A stretch of DNA of 64,000 nucleotides from Silene conica. Lineage: Eukaryota > Streptophyta > Magnoliopsida > Caryophyllales > Caryophyllaceae. Position 1 is the stretch's first letter; each line of letters starts with the position of its first letter. Shown here piece by piece: positions 11,278-25,187 of this stretch. The stretch is taken from the NCBI GenBank assembly GCA_029255685.2, contig CM055312.2, positions 27,746,203-27,810,202 on the forward strand, in the 5' to 3' direction. The position numbers were made by a program, and so were the translations under genes. Under the pieces are notes generated by a model. The model did not search any database and was not told the DNA's origin. It was given only the letters and a program-made list of their open reading frames with translations.

Positions 11278-13377
11278 CTACAACTTAGGAACACATCCAA
11301 TTCCCATGGAATGAATGTGCCCTTCATGCTTATCACGTGGTAATGCTTTTGTGAGAGGATCAGCTATGTTGTCATCCGTAGCGATCTTATCAATGAAAAT
11401 CTCCTTTTGCTCCACGTAATCTCTGATTAGATGAGCTTTCCGTTGTACATGCCTAGCCTTGTTGCTAGACTTATGCTCCTTAGCTTGGAATATGGCACCT
11501 TTATTATCACAATAAACGGTGATTGGGTCATTCGAACTAGGCACTACTGATAGTCCTTGTAAGAATTGACGCATCCATATTGCTTCCTTAGCTGCTTCTG
11601 AGGCGGCATAGTACTCGGACTCAGTCGTAGAATCTGCTGTAACACTCTGTTTAGAACTTTTCCAGCTGACAGCAGCACCATTAAGAGTAAAAACGAATCC
11701 AGATTGAGATTTCGAGTCATCTCGATCCGTTTGGAAGCTAGCATCTGCGTAACCCGTGGCGCAGAGCGTTGAGTCGCCTCCATAAGTCAATCCCCAATCT
11801 TTAGTCCTCCGTAGGTACTTAAGAATGTTTTTCACGGCCATCCAGTGTTGTTCACCTGGATGAGCTTGGAATCGACTAGTCATACTCAATGCATATGCAA
11901 CGTCTGGACGTGTGCATATCATGGCATACATGATCGATCCTATTGCCGAAGCATAAGGAATCCGACTCATGCGCTCTTTCTCTTCCAATGACTTAGCTTC
12001 TTGAGTCTTGCTCAAGTGAAGCCCAGGAGTCATAGGAAGGAACCCCTTCTTGGAGTTCGTCATGCTGAATCTCTCTAGAATCTTATCTATATAAGACTCC
12101 TGACTGAGAGACAACATCCGTCGTGATCTATCCCTGTAGATACGGATGCCCAAAATTCTTTGTGCCTCTCCCAGATCTTTCATCTGGAAATGGTTTTTCA
12201 ACCATGCTTTAACCGAAGATAAGAGAGGTATGTCATTCCCAATCAAGAGTATGTCATCGACATACAGTACTAGGAATACAATCTTGCTCCCACTCGACTT
12301 GATATAGAGACATGGTTCCTCGACTGATCGAATGAACCCATTCTCTTTTATCACTTGGTCGAAGCGATGATTCCAACTCCGCGATGCTTGCTTAAGTCCA
12401 TAGATGGAACGCTTAAGCTTGCAAACTTTCTTAGGATGTGCTGGATCGATAAAACCCTCGGGTTGTACCATGTACAACTCTTCCTCCAAATAACCGTTTA
12501 AGAAGGCGGTTTTAACGTCCATTTGCCATATTTCATAATCATGAAATGCGGCGATCGCTAAGATAATCCGAATGGAACGTAGCATGACTACGGGTGCAAA
12601 GATCTCATCATAGTGCAAGCCTGGCACTTGGGTGAAACCTTTAGCAACTAGTCTAGCCTTGTGGATATCTTGTTGTCCTTCCACGGCATGCTTTATCTTG
12701 TAAAGCCATTTGCATTGAAGGGGACGTACCTTTGCAGGTAGGTCCACAAGATCCCACACGTTGTTCTCATACATGGAGTCCATCTCGGATTGCATGGCTT
12801 CTAGCCATATCTTTAAGTCAGAACTAGTCATGGCACCTTTATAGGTTGTGGGTTCATTACCCTCTAGGAGTAAGACGTCATCTGTATCATGTTCCTCGAC
12901 CATACCAATGTATCTGTCCGGAGGAATGGAGACTCTTCCCGACCTCTTTGGTTCCTCAGGAATATCTACCGCAGCCTCGGTTGGAGGAACTGTTTCCTCC
13001 AATGGTTGCTCGGTAGTTGGTTCTTGAACCTCCGATAAGTCGAAGGTTCTATTACTCGACTTGTTCTCGAGAAATTCTTTCTCTAAGAACGTCGCACTAG
13101 CCGCAACAAAAACACGTTGTTCGGTAGGCGAGTAGAAGTAATGACCAAAAGTTCCCTTTGGATAGCCTATAAAGTATGTCTTGACCGATCGCGGGCCGAG
13201 CTTATCCTCGTGTCTCCACTTGACATAAGCCTCGCAGCCCCAAACACGAATAAAGGACAAGTTAGGGATCGACGTAGAAGGGGTCATATTATGCCTACCG
13301 ACGAAGAAGGGATTCATAGGAGGCTGATTTATAAAGACTAGTCTCAATTTTTGGTTATACGAGGAAGACCCCATCAA
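11278..13377 (-). pseudogene. Copia 1 RT-RNase H polyprotein remnant, fused to leader
   Basis: 699 codons without a stop. Residues 1-36 are leader-derived (the same residues are encoded upstream of gag in Copia 2 near 32160-32250). From residue 37 comes the integrase C-terminal part (WGCEAYVKW, 46-54), then reverse transcriptase with the YVDD active site (372-375) and RNase H with acidic residues near 545, 586 and 624. Gag, protease and the integrase catalytic core are missing through a deletion of about 2.38 kb; the joint is at about 13268-13270. The frame survived the deletion, but the product cannot be a normal Copia polyprotein. It could at most supply RT in trans if translated. Confidence 0.93.
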
Positions 13378-14737
13378 CTTTTATTTATTCATATTAAGTG
13401 AACTAATATCTAGCATATGCGTGAATGAATTAAATAAAGTGATGGCTTTGAAATTGACATGTGACATCTGTATTGTCACAGAAAACTAACGCGTAACCTC
13501 TACGTGAGTCAGTTTTCAGGCATGATATAGGTGGTTTGGTTTTAGGCGGAATATGATGCAAGCTATTATCGATGAAAGCATAAAATGAAAGCAATAAACG
13601 TAAATAAAAAGTCCTAGTGTGGCCTATCCTACCAAAATAAACATAAAACAACTTGGAATCCACCGTTGGACCCTAGAAGCTTGTCTTGATGTTCCATCTT
13701 GGTCCTTGCAGCGGGAGTGAGCATCCGGTCTCCGTCTTGTCTTTGGTCTTCACAAAATTACTAATTTAAATTACAAAAGTAGTCCTAGATACATTCTAAT
13801 TTAAATACAAAAGTAATTACATGGCAAAAACCCAAAACGGAGATTCAAGATCTCAAAATTACAAGAAAGATCGTGTCCCATCATTACGGTGACACAATCT
13901 TCTAAGGCCACACTAAGTTACAACCGTTTGCAAAAATTAAATACGTTATTGAAAGCATTCATGGCATTCACAAGACGATAAATAAAATGCATCAACTAAA
14001 TAAAATTCATACATGACATAATACTGTTATCATGATTAATAAATTTTTACCAAACCACCTTTTAAGATTAAAATTATGTGACTATACCGCTTTAATCACC
14101 AATTTTAATAAACATATAATCCATTATTTTAAACTGTTTTAAAACAATATGTATCAAACGAGGGTGAACCGATTCACTAAATAATATACTATTTCCGTAT
14201 AAAGTATATTATTTTAAGCCATGTGAAAATAAAACATGTTATTTTCGAAAATAAAAAAAACGAGTCTGTTAAAGGGGGGAGGTCGACCGACCTAAACATG
14301 TGGTCGACCGACCTCCAGCCGAAAAACGGAAAATTTCTGCAACAGTAAAATCGGTCGACCGACCTATTAATTAGGTCGACCGACCAACATGCAGTAAAAA
14401 CGAATTTCAGAAAACGCAAAACGCTGCACTTTTTGAAATTAAAACAAGTTTTTACCTTTTAAACTTTGATTAAAACAAGTAAATCAAAATTAACATCAAC
14501 AAGAGTTCACATATTGTCAAGAATATCGATTAATTAACAATATGTAAACAGGAATCGAAAATCAAGATCGAAAACTCACAAAGGAAACTGTTTTTAAAAA
14601 AAAATAGAAAACTCACACAGGGGCGGTCGACCGACCGCTATAACTGGTCGACCGACCGACACGGCGACAGAAACGTGATTTTTCAAAAACTTTTAAATAA
14701 ACTTATGAAAAACACAAAAGTAAAATTTTCATGGCCT
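13378..14737 (-). other. Copia 1 leader (5' untranslated region)
   Basis: About 1.36 kb between the primer site and the frame start, with no convincing coding sequence. It matches the Copia 2 leader (32258-33439) and contains the paired GGTCGACCGACC motifs. Confidence 0.8.
14281..14660. repeat. Paired GGTCGACCGACC motifs in Copia 1 leader
   Basis: Three pairs: 14281/14302, 14353/14374 and 14625/14646. Starts within each pair are exactly 21 bp apart, and the first two pairs are 72 bp apart. The same unit, 21-bp phase and 72-bp pair offset occur in the Athila-like elements A and B. Confidence 0.9.
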
Positions 14738-14750
14738 GTCTCTGATACCA
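14738..14750 (-). other. Primer binding site of Copia 1 (initiator-Met tRNA)
   Basis: TGGTATCAGAGAC on the minus strand, two bases inside the 5' LTR end. Confidence 0.85.
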
Positions 14751-14752
14751 CT

Positions 14753-15750
14753 TGTGGGGAATTAAGCATGTATTCACCCTAAACTTGCAGGATTATAATG
14801 AAAAATACAGTTGTGTTTATAGTCATAAGATTAAAAAGGATAAGAAAAGAAGTACAACCTTTAGTCCTTGTGCGAAAGGCCTAAGAACAGGAATTAACAC
14901 AAATTCCCTCCTATAACTTGCACCCAAGACTTAGAATGAAACGAGGCCGCGTGTGCTAGAAATCCTCTCCAACTGCCTTGCAATATTGGGAGAGCTATTT
15001 AGGTTTTAGATGTGAGATCTGAGGTTTTGGGAGAAGAATGCTCTCAAAACCCTAATATTCTTGAGAATTATTTAGTCAGTGCAACAACAGTGTTTTACAT
15101 AAGGAGAAGTCTCCTCCTTATATACTACACTTGGCCGAAATATTTGAATAGGGTAAGGGTGGGCTTTCCACTCTTACCTTATTCTAATTCATGATTCGAC
15201 CCATTTAGCTATAAGTTATTCGCGGGATTTTAATTATAAATCGTAACATGTTATCAGATATCAATACAGACGATATATTAATAATGGTCTGACAAAATAC
15301 GATATTGTATAATTACCCAAATTAATATAACTGTTTATATTAATTCGCGAATACAATATTTAATTAAATATATAACCGTTTATATTTAATTTACGAATTA
15401 AACATGTAATCCGTATTAGCTAAAAATATTTATTCCGTATTAAATAATAATCTCAACATCTTATTGACTAATTTAATAGTCAATACCTCTGACTAACTGT
15501 TTAGTCTTATCCGGCAAAATGTGACTGTATTTTCATACCTTCACATCTCTCAAACGTGTCCTATAGGTGTGACGTAAGGGACCAGTTGATCACCGCCATC
15601 CGTATGACAATAACGTCAAACTTATCTAGCAAGCCAACCGTTATTGATAAACGTGGATCAACTGGTAATAATACAAAAGTATGCCCTTGTGATCCTTAAA
15701 GAGATTTAATAAGTCATTGTACTTAATTGTCAAGGACACCAGCCCCAACA
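14753..15750 (-). repeat. 5' LTR of Copia 1
   Basis: 998 bp, near-identical to 9417-10415. Differences include gtattcaccc against gtattgaccc and a 1-bp deletion near 15575. Confidence 0.95.
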
Positions 15751-15755
15751 CGTTA

Positions 15756-17516
15756 TACCTCACGACTCCCAACTCCCAAAACCCTAAACGTTACACTCTC
15801 CTTCCCCTCAACCTTGTGACGGCTGTGTAACAGAGAGAGAGAGAGAGAGGCGGTGGTTAAGGGCGGTAGCAGAAGCGGTCAAAGCTAGCCAGGCGTGTTA
15901 AAGGTGAGTCTCTCGTTTTGTTTTAGTTTATACGGTGGTCATGTCGTGATTAGTGTGTCACCGGAGTCGAGTCGCCTAGGTGGTTGCAGTTGGTTTCAGG
16001 GATGAGGGGCGAGTGTGTTGGTGTGAGTTTGGGTGTCCGGGGTGGTTGTGTATGCCGGCGGTAGGAGTCGACAGAGGCTACGTGGTTAAGTCCGTTGCGG
16101 GTAAGGGTTTGGGGTGGTGCCACCGTTAACTCGGGGGAGGTCGATACGGTGGTACCACGGTTGTCGTCTGAGTCTGATGTCAGGAGTCGCATTGGTGGTG
16201 GTTCTGGGTGGTGTTAACGTTTCGAGTGGCGATGGCGGGTCATGGTACAGGCGTTTTCCCTGGTGGTTGCGTGATGAACAGGGCCTGGTTATGGCCCTGG
16301 TTCAACTCACCGGTTGAAGTCGAGGGGTTGCTGGTATGGTGGTTGTCGGCGGGGAGTAGAGGTGCAGTGTGGTGTTAGAGGGGCTGGTTACGCGGGTATG
16401 GGTTGTCGGGGTTTTGGTTTGGGTATTAGTTTTGCTAGGTTTTTGGTTAACGTGGTTATTACTATTAATATTATTATTATTATTATTATTATTATATTAT
16501 TATAATATTATTATTATTATTTGATTAGTGGTAAATTATTATTATTGTTGTTATAGTATGTTAAGTAATTTATTAAGTTGTGCAAGTGAAGGTTTTTACG
16601 AGTCCGGAAAGTTTCGATTTTAATAAAGTAATTATTTCGGGGAAGTTTCCATTTTGGGAAACTTTCCACTTTTATAAGGTTGCTATTTATAGTAGGTTTA
16701 CTTTGTGATATGGGGGCTTTGGGAAAGTTATTAATTCGTTACAAATATATGTTTAGGTGACGGTTTTCGCGTGGAACATTTCTAGCTGCTGCGTGGTTGT
16801 CATTTCTGTTCCGCGAGTTGAGGTAGGGAAATACTGTATACATGGTGATGAGCAATCTGTATATTATTTGATGTTAACTATGTACATCTTATTTTATGAA
16901 TGGTGTAATATTGTATTAATTGACTGCATATTTTTGTGATACGATACAGTGCAGAGTATATTGGGTCTTGTGATTGGTGCGGAGTATATTGGGTCTTGTG
17001 ATTGGTGCGGAGTATATTGGGTCTTGTAATTGGTGTGGAGTATATTGGGTCTTGTGATTGGTGTGGAGATAATGGGTCTTGTGATACGGTGTGGAGAATA
17101 TTGGGTCTTGTGATTCGGAGTGGAGATGATTGACTTTCTTTTTATAACAATGCTTTGACTGTTTACTTTTCCTCTACTCAACCTCGTGGTTGACCCTGTG
17201 TATTCGTGTGACACCTACGATGATCCGGAATGGGGAGTAGATTCTACAGGAAAGATGGCGCTGTGGGAGCATGGGATGGCGTGAGTACTTGGCCGGACCG
17301 ACCTAGAAATAGATCACACTCTTAGAAGTTATCAGTTATATTTTACTTTCCGTTGTGTAGTAATTGTAACATTAAAGTTTAAATTTTACCAATTTTATAT
17401 AAAGTACTTTGGGTGTTTTACTTGTTATTCACTACCTCGGTCATTCCGAGATGGTAACAGTTCCTTTTACTGAGGATGTCTTGCTAAAGGCTCCTTATTT
17501 AAATGGGGGTGTTACA
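15756..17516 (+). mobile_element. Element D, 3' LTR, second part
   Basis: Continues D's 3' LTR after the cgtta duplication and ends GGGTGTTACA at 17516. Unlike the 5' LTR it carries no E insertion at 16819, which shows E entered after D had duplicated its LTRs. The right-hand target duplication of D would be ggatg (17517-17521); its partner is outside the window. Confidence 0.88.
16946..17125. repeat. 28-bp minisatellite in D 3' LTR
   Basis: Six to seven copies of the GGTGCGGAGTATATTGGGTC unit, about one more than in the 5' LTR. Confidence 0.85.
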
Positions 17517-17837
17517 GGATGTATATGATATTATAGCCGATTCTGTAACTATACCGTCAGGAGAGTCCACAGCTTGTAATAGAGTCTATACCAATGTAAT
17601 GGTCAAGTAGGACCTGTGTGTTTTGAGTCAAATTTGATAGAGTTTCCTTTGGGTGGCTTCGAGGTGATTTTGAGGATGGATTGGTTGAAAAAGTTGGCAA
17701 GGGAAAATTACTCTGAGAGGACCTAAGGGTGTGAGATTTTCGTACAAAGGATATTCTATGAAGCCTAAGCTGAAGTTGATAACCATCAATACCCTGAAAA
17801 CCTGTTTGAAGAGAGGTGATGAGATGCTGTACAAGAA
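17517..17837 (+). pseudogene. Element F: Ty3/gypsy protease-region fragment
   Basis: The plus strand encodes, across a frameshift and stops, a stretch resembling the region between protease and RT of Ty3/gypsy polyproteins: TIPSGES near 17550, then FPLGGFEVILRMDWL near 17645, then GKITLRGPKGVRFSYKG near 17700-17750. The ILxMDWL motif is typical of the end of the retropepsin domain. D is inserted at its left edge and an LTR fragment follows on the right, so the RT and integrase part was deleted. The lineage was not determined; a chromovirus is plausible. Confidence 0.6.
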
Positions 17838-17979
17838 ACTTCGGTATGGGTTGGTGTAAGGGTTTGAGATTGAGATGGTGTTTGAGCTCGAGCATGTCAC
17901 GACATTTGCATATATCATAACTTTTGCATTGTTAATATGATTGTGTTATCCTACTCAACCGCGAGGTTGACAGTATATT
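17838..17979 (+). mobile_element. Element F LTR, left part
   Basis: Plus-strand copy of the LTR block that appears in reverse at about 18300-18440: CTTCGGTATGG...GAGCTCGAGCATG...CTCAACCGCGAGGTTGACAGT. It stops at atatt (17975-17979), where H begins. The LTR resumes at 45386. Confidence 0.7.
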
Positions 17980-19330
17980 TGTAACACCCCCATTTATTTA
18001 AGAGCCTTTAGCAAGACATTCTCAAATAAATAGAGTTGTTACCATCTCGGAATGTCCGAGGTAGTGAATAACAAAGTAAAACAACCAAAGTACTTTATAA
18101 AAACTGATTAAATTTAAACTTTTGATATTACAACTACTACGCAAAGAAAAGTACAACTGATAACATCTAAATATGTGTGATCTAATTCTAAGTTGGTCCA
18201 AGCCATGTCTCTCTCCATGCCCAAGCTCCTAATCCATCAGTCTCTGACCTGTAGAATCTACTCCCCATTCCGGATCATCGTAGGTGTACACGAATACACT
18301 GTCAACCTCGCGGTTGAGTAGGATAACACAATAATTATAATGCAACAGATAAATGATATGCAAATGCCATGATATGCTCGAGCTCAATCACAATCTCAAT
18401 CTCAATCTCATACCCTTGCACCAAGCCATACCGAACCTCCCGGCAGACTATAATCGGTCGTCACCGAACACCAGCTCAATAGCTGATAAGACACCAGGCC
18501 TGGTCTGCAGAACCACCCTGGGTTTTATATCAGAACAATATCTGACCATAACTTTCTCAGTAACCAATGCATTTGCTATGCTCATGAATGCAACGATATA
18601 ATTATTCAATCATGCTATTAAATAATGAAATGCTCATGCCATTACCAATAATTCACAATCAATCCAACCCATATCATTCTCATATAAATCATTTTCAGCA
18701 TCCATAACACATAATACCACATCCATTCGTAACACATCATAGAGTATAAGGTCAATGTATCCTACCTGGGATAACAATTCTGCAAACAAGCAATCATCGT
18801 CTAGAAGTATTCCACCTCGAACTCAGTTCCTATAAATATTACTTAATGTCAAATACTACTCATACATCCAACACCACTTAATCATTTGCACATAATTGAT
18901 TTACTTATAGCCTCTTGCGAAAGTGTACATATAAACATGTTCGTGCACGTACCAATTATTATTAACTAAGTATACATACCAATTATTACCCAGATATAAC
19001 TTACTATATATAGACTTACTAATTATAGCATAAAGTCAAATAATTGATTATTACTAATTTAATAGAATGCATAAACAACATGTTACTAAACTCAAAGCTA
19101 ACCGTAATATTTGCCATTAACATAATTAAAATAACAATAATAATATTAGTAACATTGTTCATACAACCATAAAAAATTAACAATAAGACAACCCATAATT
19201 ATAATAACACTAATCATATAATTATCATACTATATTAAAATAATAACAAGACAACAATACTAATAATTATTATCACATACTAATAATAATAATATACTAG
19301 TAATAATAATATGTACACAACAACAACAAC

Positions 19331-19370
<40 letters not shown>

Positions 19371-19533
19371 TTAATAGAAGTAATGATGACGATCATCTAA
19401 TAATATGATGATAATAAGACAAAAACAATAATAAAAATCAGAAGAGAACACAAAGCCATTCACGAAACAGCAACAATAAGCGTACAACCCTCGACACTCC
19501 GTTACCGCGACCAACGACCCTCACGAACGCCAG
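17980..19533 (-). mobile_element. Element H, left (3') LTR, first part
   Basis: On the plus strand it starts TGTAACACCCCC, the reverse complement of the LTR 3' end. It matches 40605-42177 closely, including an ATA microsatellite near 19330-19370. It is interrupted by G after gccag (19529-19533) and resumes at 36696. Combined length is about 2569 bp. Confidence 0.85.
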
Positions 19534-22513
19534 TGTAACACCCCCATTTATTTAAGAGCCTTTAGCAAGACATTCTCAATAAATAGAGTTGTTACCATCT
19601 CGGAATGTCCGAGGTAGTGAATAACAAAGGATAACAAACCAAAGTACTTTATATAAAAACTGATCAAATTTAAACTTCTGGTATTACAACTACTACGCAA
19701 AGAATAAAGGTACAACTGATGATAACATCTAAGTATGTGATCTAATTCTAAGTAGGTCCAAGCCATGTCTCTCTCCACGCCCAAGCTCTTAATCCATTTG
19801 TCTCTGACCTGTAGAATCTACTCCCCATTCCGGATCATCGTAGGTGTACACGAATACACTGTCAACCTCGCGGTTGAGTAGGATAACACAATAATTATAA
19901 AGTAACAGATAAATGACATGCAAATGCCATGATATGCTCGAGCTCAATCACAATCTCAAACTCATACCCGTGCACCAAGCCATACCGAACCTCCCGGCAG
20001 ACTATAATCGGTCGTCACCGAACACCAGCTCAACAGCTGATAAGACACCAGGCCTGGTTTGCAGAACCACCCTGGGCTTTATATCAGAACAATATCTGAC
20101 CACAATTTTCTCAATAACCAATGCATATGCTATGCTCATGAATGCAACGATATAATTTCTCAATCATGTTATCAAATAATGTAAGGCTCATGCCATTAAC
20201 AATAATCCACAATCAATTCAACTAATATTATTCTCACATCAATCATACTCGGCATCTATAACACACAATACCACATCCATTCAAAACACATCATAGAGTG
20301 TAAGGATAGTGTATCCTACCTGGAGTAGCAAATCTGAAGTAAGCAAACACCGTCTAGTATTGTTCCTCCTCGAATTCCGATCCTATAATTATTACTTAAT
20401 ATTATAAGCTATTCATACAACCATACACTACTACTCAATTATTCGATCATGTTCGCATAAATGATTACCCATAATACTTTATACACATATACATATCAAT
20501 TATCACTAACCAAACGGGAACTTACTAACCATAGACATGCTATATATGTAAGGTTACTAATTATAGCATATAATCAATAATCAGCTATTACCAATATTAT
20601 AACATGCTTGAACATCACTAATAATATTAATATTATCCATACTTCTACAATAATGTAGTCAATAATAACACAATGTTCACTAACAATAAAATTAATCATA
20701 ACCATTACTAATAATATGAGTAGTAATAATAACATTAATATTATCAAAGCACCTATTATCATGCCATAAAACTAATACCATCATTAAAATAGTGACAATA
20801 AACAATAATAAGAATAATAATCAATAACAACAAGATTAGTGTAATAAACAATAGTAATTAATAATATAAAGCTATATTAGCCATAAACAACAATAACACC
20901 ATTACTACAATTACCATGTAAAACCTACCATAACAATAATAATGATGATAATATTAACAATAATATTAATAATACTAATAATACTCTATTAACAATTAAC
21001 AACTAAACAAAACAAGCAAATTATAAACGTATACATTCGCCCAACACAAACAACCCCAATTTCGCGAAACACCGAACAGCTTGTTACCACCATGTCAACC
21101 ACCGCTCCTGACACCAACCGTAACCCCTGGTTTCCCCACTGGCACCACCAGGCTCGCCTCTGAGCCACGGTGGTTCCAGGGAGGGAGTCAGTGGTCGTCA
21201 ACTACCTACCACGACACCAGACCACTGTTCACAACCCAGCTCCACCAAACCGTTCTGTTTCTAACCAAAACAGGCACCCAAACGAAGTTCGACTTTACAC
21301 CGACACAACACACCCTATACCACCGTGACAACAACCAAAAGAACAACCTGACTACCACCAACATAAAAACCCAAACACCCAGAACCAGCGTGAACAGGAA
21401 AGGCATCGAATTCATACACAACAGTAGGCGTTTATATACTCTGTTCTGGAAAATTAAATTACAAACAGCGACTCCGGCATGGTGACTAAAATACCCTTCG
21501 ACGGTGGTCCTAGGCAACCCTAAACGACTCAACTAAAGTCCAAATACGACCACTACACATCCCATAGTACTATACATATCAGATCAGACACTAAAAACGT
21601 GATTCACGAATGGAATTATCGAATTAAAAGGAAGGGAAACAGATAAAGAACGAAGGTTGATTTGAACGTACTTACTTCGCTGGTGTTTCGAACAGCCCTA
21701 GCACCCTTAGACCACCGTGTAAGACTCACCTTTGCAACCCCAGAAGTGGCGGCAGGAAGTTTGGAGAGTGAGGGAAAATCGATTAGGTCAGACTAGGGTA
21801 TTGTTGTGTGGTTTGTATAAGACGACTGAAAGCCTTTTGTGAGGTATAGTGTTTTGTGTCTTAATTCGAGATGGTGGGCTATAGGTGTTGCACGCAGAAC
21901 GAGGCCCATAACCATTACTTAGACACGGTTTTACAATTCGTATTCTCTTAGTTGCACATGAAACGAGGCCCCAACCGTGAACTTAAAGCTCAAACCCGAC
22001 ATTAAGCTATTAACATATAAAATATAATAAACGCATATTCGATAATAATCGAATATTAAATGTTCAAATATTATAAGCACGACAACATACTTATAAAATA
22101 TTAAAATGGAATATGATAAACGGGGTATTACCATTGCAGTCCATATAATATAAATTATAGAAATATTAAAATATTAGTATTCACATAAGAATATATAAAA
22201 AAGAAATAGTATTTAAATATAATTACGACTTTAACAAGTAAAAGGAATTAAGTATAGATGAGAATTATTCATAAAATAGAAATATATTTAATTATAAATA
22301 TATTATAAAAATTAAAGAAATACGAATGAAATGTCATTTTATGAAATAATCATCAAATATAAAACGATTATGAAATATGAAATAATCGTAGAAATACGAT
22401 TTACAAAGATAATAATCGTTTACGTAAAATACTTCATAAACGTTCCGTCTGAAATACGTGTATAAAACATGGTTTGACCACCATTGACCGAAGCTAACAT
22501 ACGGGGTATTACA
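19534..22513 (-). repeat. Element G, left (3') LTR
   Basis: 2980 bp; direct repeat of 25188-25925 plus 34449-36690. It contains a GC-rich segment near 21080-21530 whose open frames on both strands are repeated in the other LTR and resemble no protein I know. Confidence 0.92.
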
Positions 22514-22526
22514 GTCTTCCCTCCTT
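22514..22526 (-). other. Polypurine tract of G beside the LTR
   Basis: AAGGAGGGAAGAC on the minus strand abuts the LTR start, matching the junction implied by G's outer end at 36690. Confidence 0.8.
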
Positions 22527-22639
22527 AAAATGAACTTCGTCCCGAAGTTCGCCATCCCGTAACGATAAGGAAACACGTAACAAGTATGAAACCATCACAA
22601 GTAGCACTTATACGAGTACCCAACAAGGAAACTGTTACA

Positions 22640-22652
22640 TTCTATCCCCCTT
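22640..22652 (-). other. Second, upstream polypurine tract of G
   Basis: AAGGGGGATAGAA on the minus strand is followed by TGTAACAG. It is the counterpart of the junction that became the LTR terminus in E. Confidence 0.6.
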
Positions 22653-24849
22653 AAGAAACTTTGTCCCCAAAGTTTAACATACAACTGTAAAACATGACAC
22701 TTAAAGAACCACAATATAGCATATAACATAAGTAATCATAATATCAAGTATATTCAAACAATCACGACATATCAATTTACCATCAGTTTATATACTCTAT
22801 ACTAGGCAACTAGCACCCGGCTTTTAAAGCGACAAAACTTATTTGTCAATTTCATGCTACGCAATAAAACAAAATCAAGGTAACTAATACCTATACCCCT
22901 GGAAATTTTGACACAAACTTTACACATTAACACCAATATAGACAAGCAGCTAACTCATAGTTCATACTCGACAAATTAAGCCATTTCATGCTCATACTCA
23001 TCTTATAGAAGCAAAATCATGTTTATGCACACAAGTTTTAGAAAGACATTAGGCAATTATTTAATTAATATAATTAACACGAAGCAAAAACATATTTCAC
23101 GAGATATACACCAATCATAGACTAGCAAGATAGCGTAGCATCTCTACGTATAAGAAGTTAAACCAATTACTTAATTCAATATATATTGTGATCAGATTTT
23201 AAAGATAGCTATATGCAATTCACTTCATGGCATAACAATATACATGAAGCAGTTGTAAAGATTATCGCAAGGAACTAGACAAGATATACCATTAATATAT
23301 GAAGGGACATCAACAAGGTTCACATTGTTCAAAATACTCACAAGTACTTATGACAGTTAGATTGTTATATCAGGCTAATAAGTATACCAGTTAAATTCAT
23401 TCTACCACGTGTCCAGATTCTTTTCTGATAACATGATATTAACATTACATATGAACACGACACAATTATTTTGAGGTCATATAAATAGGAATCAATAATG
23501 TCTGTATAATTGAAACTATTTTATATAAACTCGATGAAATAACAAGGTTAAATTATCATATAATAGCGTTCATATTCATATCATGTGCCTATTGTTCATG
23601 CTACTAATGTCAAATCGGGATATTACATGTTTACATCACATAATTCGTATTTGATTAAACTTTTATATCGAACTTACCTAACTTAAAATTTTAACAAACA
23701 AACATCATGTTGCAACTTCCAAAAATTGTAATTAAATAACCGCCCAGCCATTTCCTGAACCATTATAGTTTTTGAGAAATATAATGATTCACTAATCATA
23801 GGAAGAACAATCAAATGCACCACTTAAGAGAATTATTTATAACAAATTTTTCAACTCAGTTGGTCGGAACAGAAACTTTTCAGCAATTAAACAGAAAATC
23901 GGGCAACATGCAAAAATCACTATTAAATAACGACTCGTTAAGATTTTACGTGACTTATCATTTTGAAAACGTCAGTGAATATTCTAATAAGTGGAGTTGG
24001 AAATATGCATAAACAATAAATACGTTTTAAATGGTGTCATTTGTAAGAACATGGGTCAAAAACAGAACCGTGCAGTAACAATCTGACCACTATCGACTAA
24101 AATATTTATTTCTCGCAAAATATAACTCGTATACACATGAAACCAAAAGCATCGAGAAGCTAAATCAGAAGGTTATTGCAGATAAAATTTTCACATTCAT
24201 ATAAATAACAAATTTTAAATGGTAGCCCGTGCAACAAGGTAACATTTTGAAAATTTTTCAAACTTTTGTTCCTTAAAATCACTTCATATTATCACATTTA
24301 CATACAACCATTATTGTCCCAAACGTGTTGGCGTATCATCGAAGCATAGAAATCATGTTGCACCATGTTAGCATTTATTCATCATTTCAAGCTGTAATTG
24401 TCATCTGAAACACGGTAAAGATTACGAAACAGAAAAGTAGATCAACTAATTGACTGAGTATTTATATATGTATTTACAAATGTAACACATAACTATATGA
24501 CACTCATGGCTTGGGGCATTACATTCCGCATATCACCAGACATGGATTACTATAACGCATAAATCTGATCATTCATTTCCACAAAATAGCCAATATATTA
24601 CCTAATTACGATAGTCATTTAATAACCAGATATCATATGATCATGTCAGAAGGTTAAATCATATAATCACATCACTCTATCTTTGGCTCGATAAATATAG
24701 ATTCATACTCACATACACATACTCATGTTCTCAATACTTGGAATCATATATCCCAATCAACATTCAATATAAATCTCATACAACACAGATCTCCAACCAT
24801 ATTTCACATCATAGTTACCTCATTCCTTTCTTGCGGAAACGTTAGTATA

Positions 24850-24964
<115 letters not shown>

Positions 24965-25172
24965 GTCCTGTCCTTTATTCTATACTACCCACGCTCTACA
25001 CCTCTCAAGCGTGACCAGGTTAGACTGAAAGGGCCAGTGGCTTGGTTTGAGGGGGCCCCTAACTCATCCCAATCCTGGGGCTCCTAACAGTTACTAGCCT
25101 GGGGTTCATTTTATTGGACTCTTCCTATGTTCATTATTTTTATTCATTTGTTTTTAGGCATGAGGATCGTTT

Positions 25173-25184
25173 GCTCTGATACCA
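25173..25184 (-). other. Primer binding site of G (initiator-Met tRNA)
   Basis: TGGTATCAGAGC on the minus strand, three bases from the 5' LTR end at 25188. Confidence 0.88.
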
Positions 25185-25187
25185 CTT

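Larger units (their letters stand above)
9417..15750 (-). mobile_element. Copia element 1 (internally deleted Ty1/copia retrotransposon)
   Basis: A 6334-bp element with termini TGTGGGG and CCCCAACA and a perfect 5-bp duplication cgtta (9412-9416 and 15751-15755). The uninterrupted target is seen at 571-575. LTRs of 999 and 998 bp differ at about six places by my count, so it is recent. Reading on the minus strand: LTR 15750-14753, initiator-Met primer site, long leader, RT-RNase H frame, about 860 bp untranslated region, polypurine tract, LTR 10415-9417. Gag, protease and most of integrase have been deleted compared with Copia 2. Confidence 0.95.

Noticed and set aside
17557..17918. Two minus-strand frames of about 100 codons
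   Set aside because: Antisense to the Ty3/gypsy protease-region remnant of element F.
21081..21485. 134-codon frame in G's LTR, repeated at 35258-35662, with an overlapping 108-codon antisense frame
   Set aside because: Duplicated as LTR sequence. No domain recognised, and both strands are open because the region is locally GC-rich.
23815..24012. 65-codon frame conserved with 39067-39327 and 44543-44803
   Set aside because: Falls in the conserved non-coding interior of G and H. The frame differs in length and start among copies, and D's counterpart is not open, so protein coding is unlikely, though not excluded.
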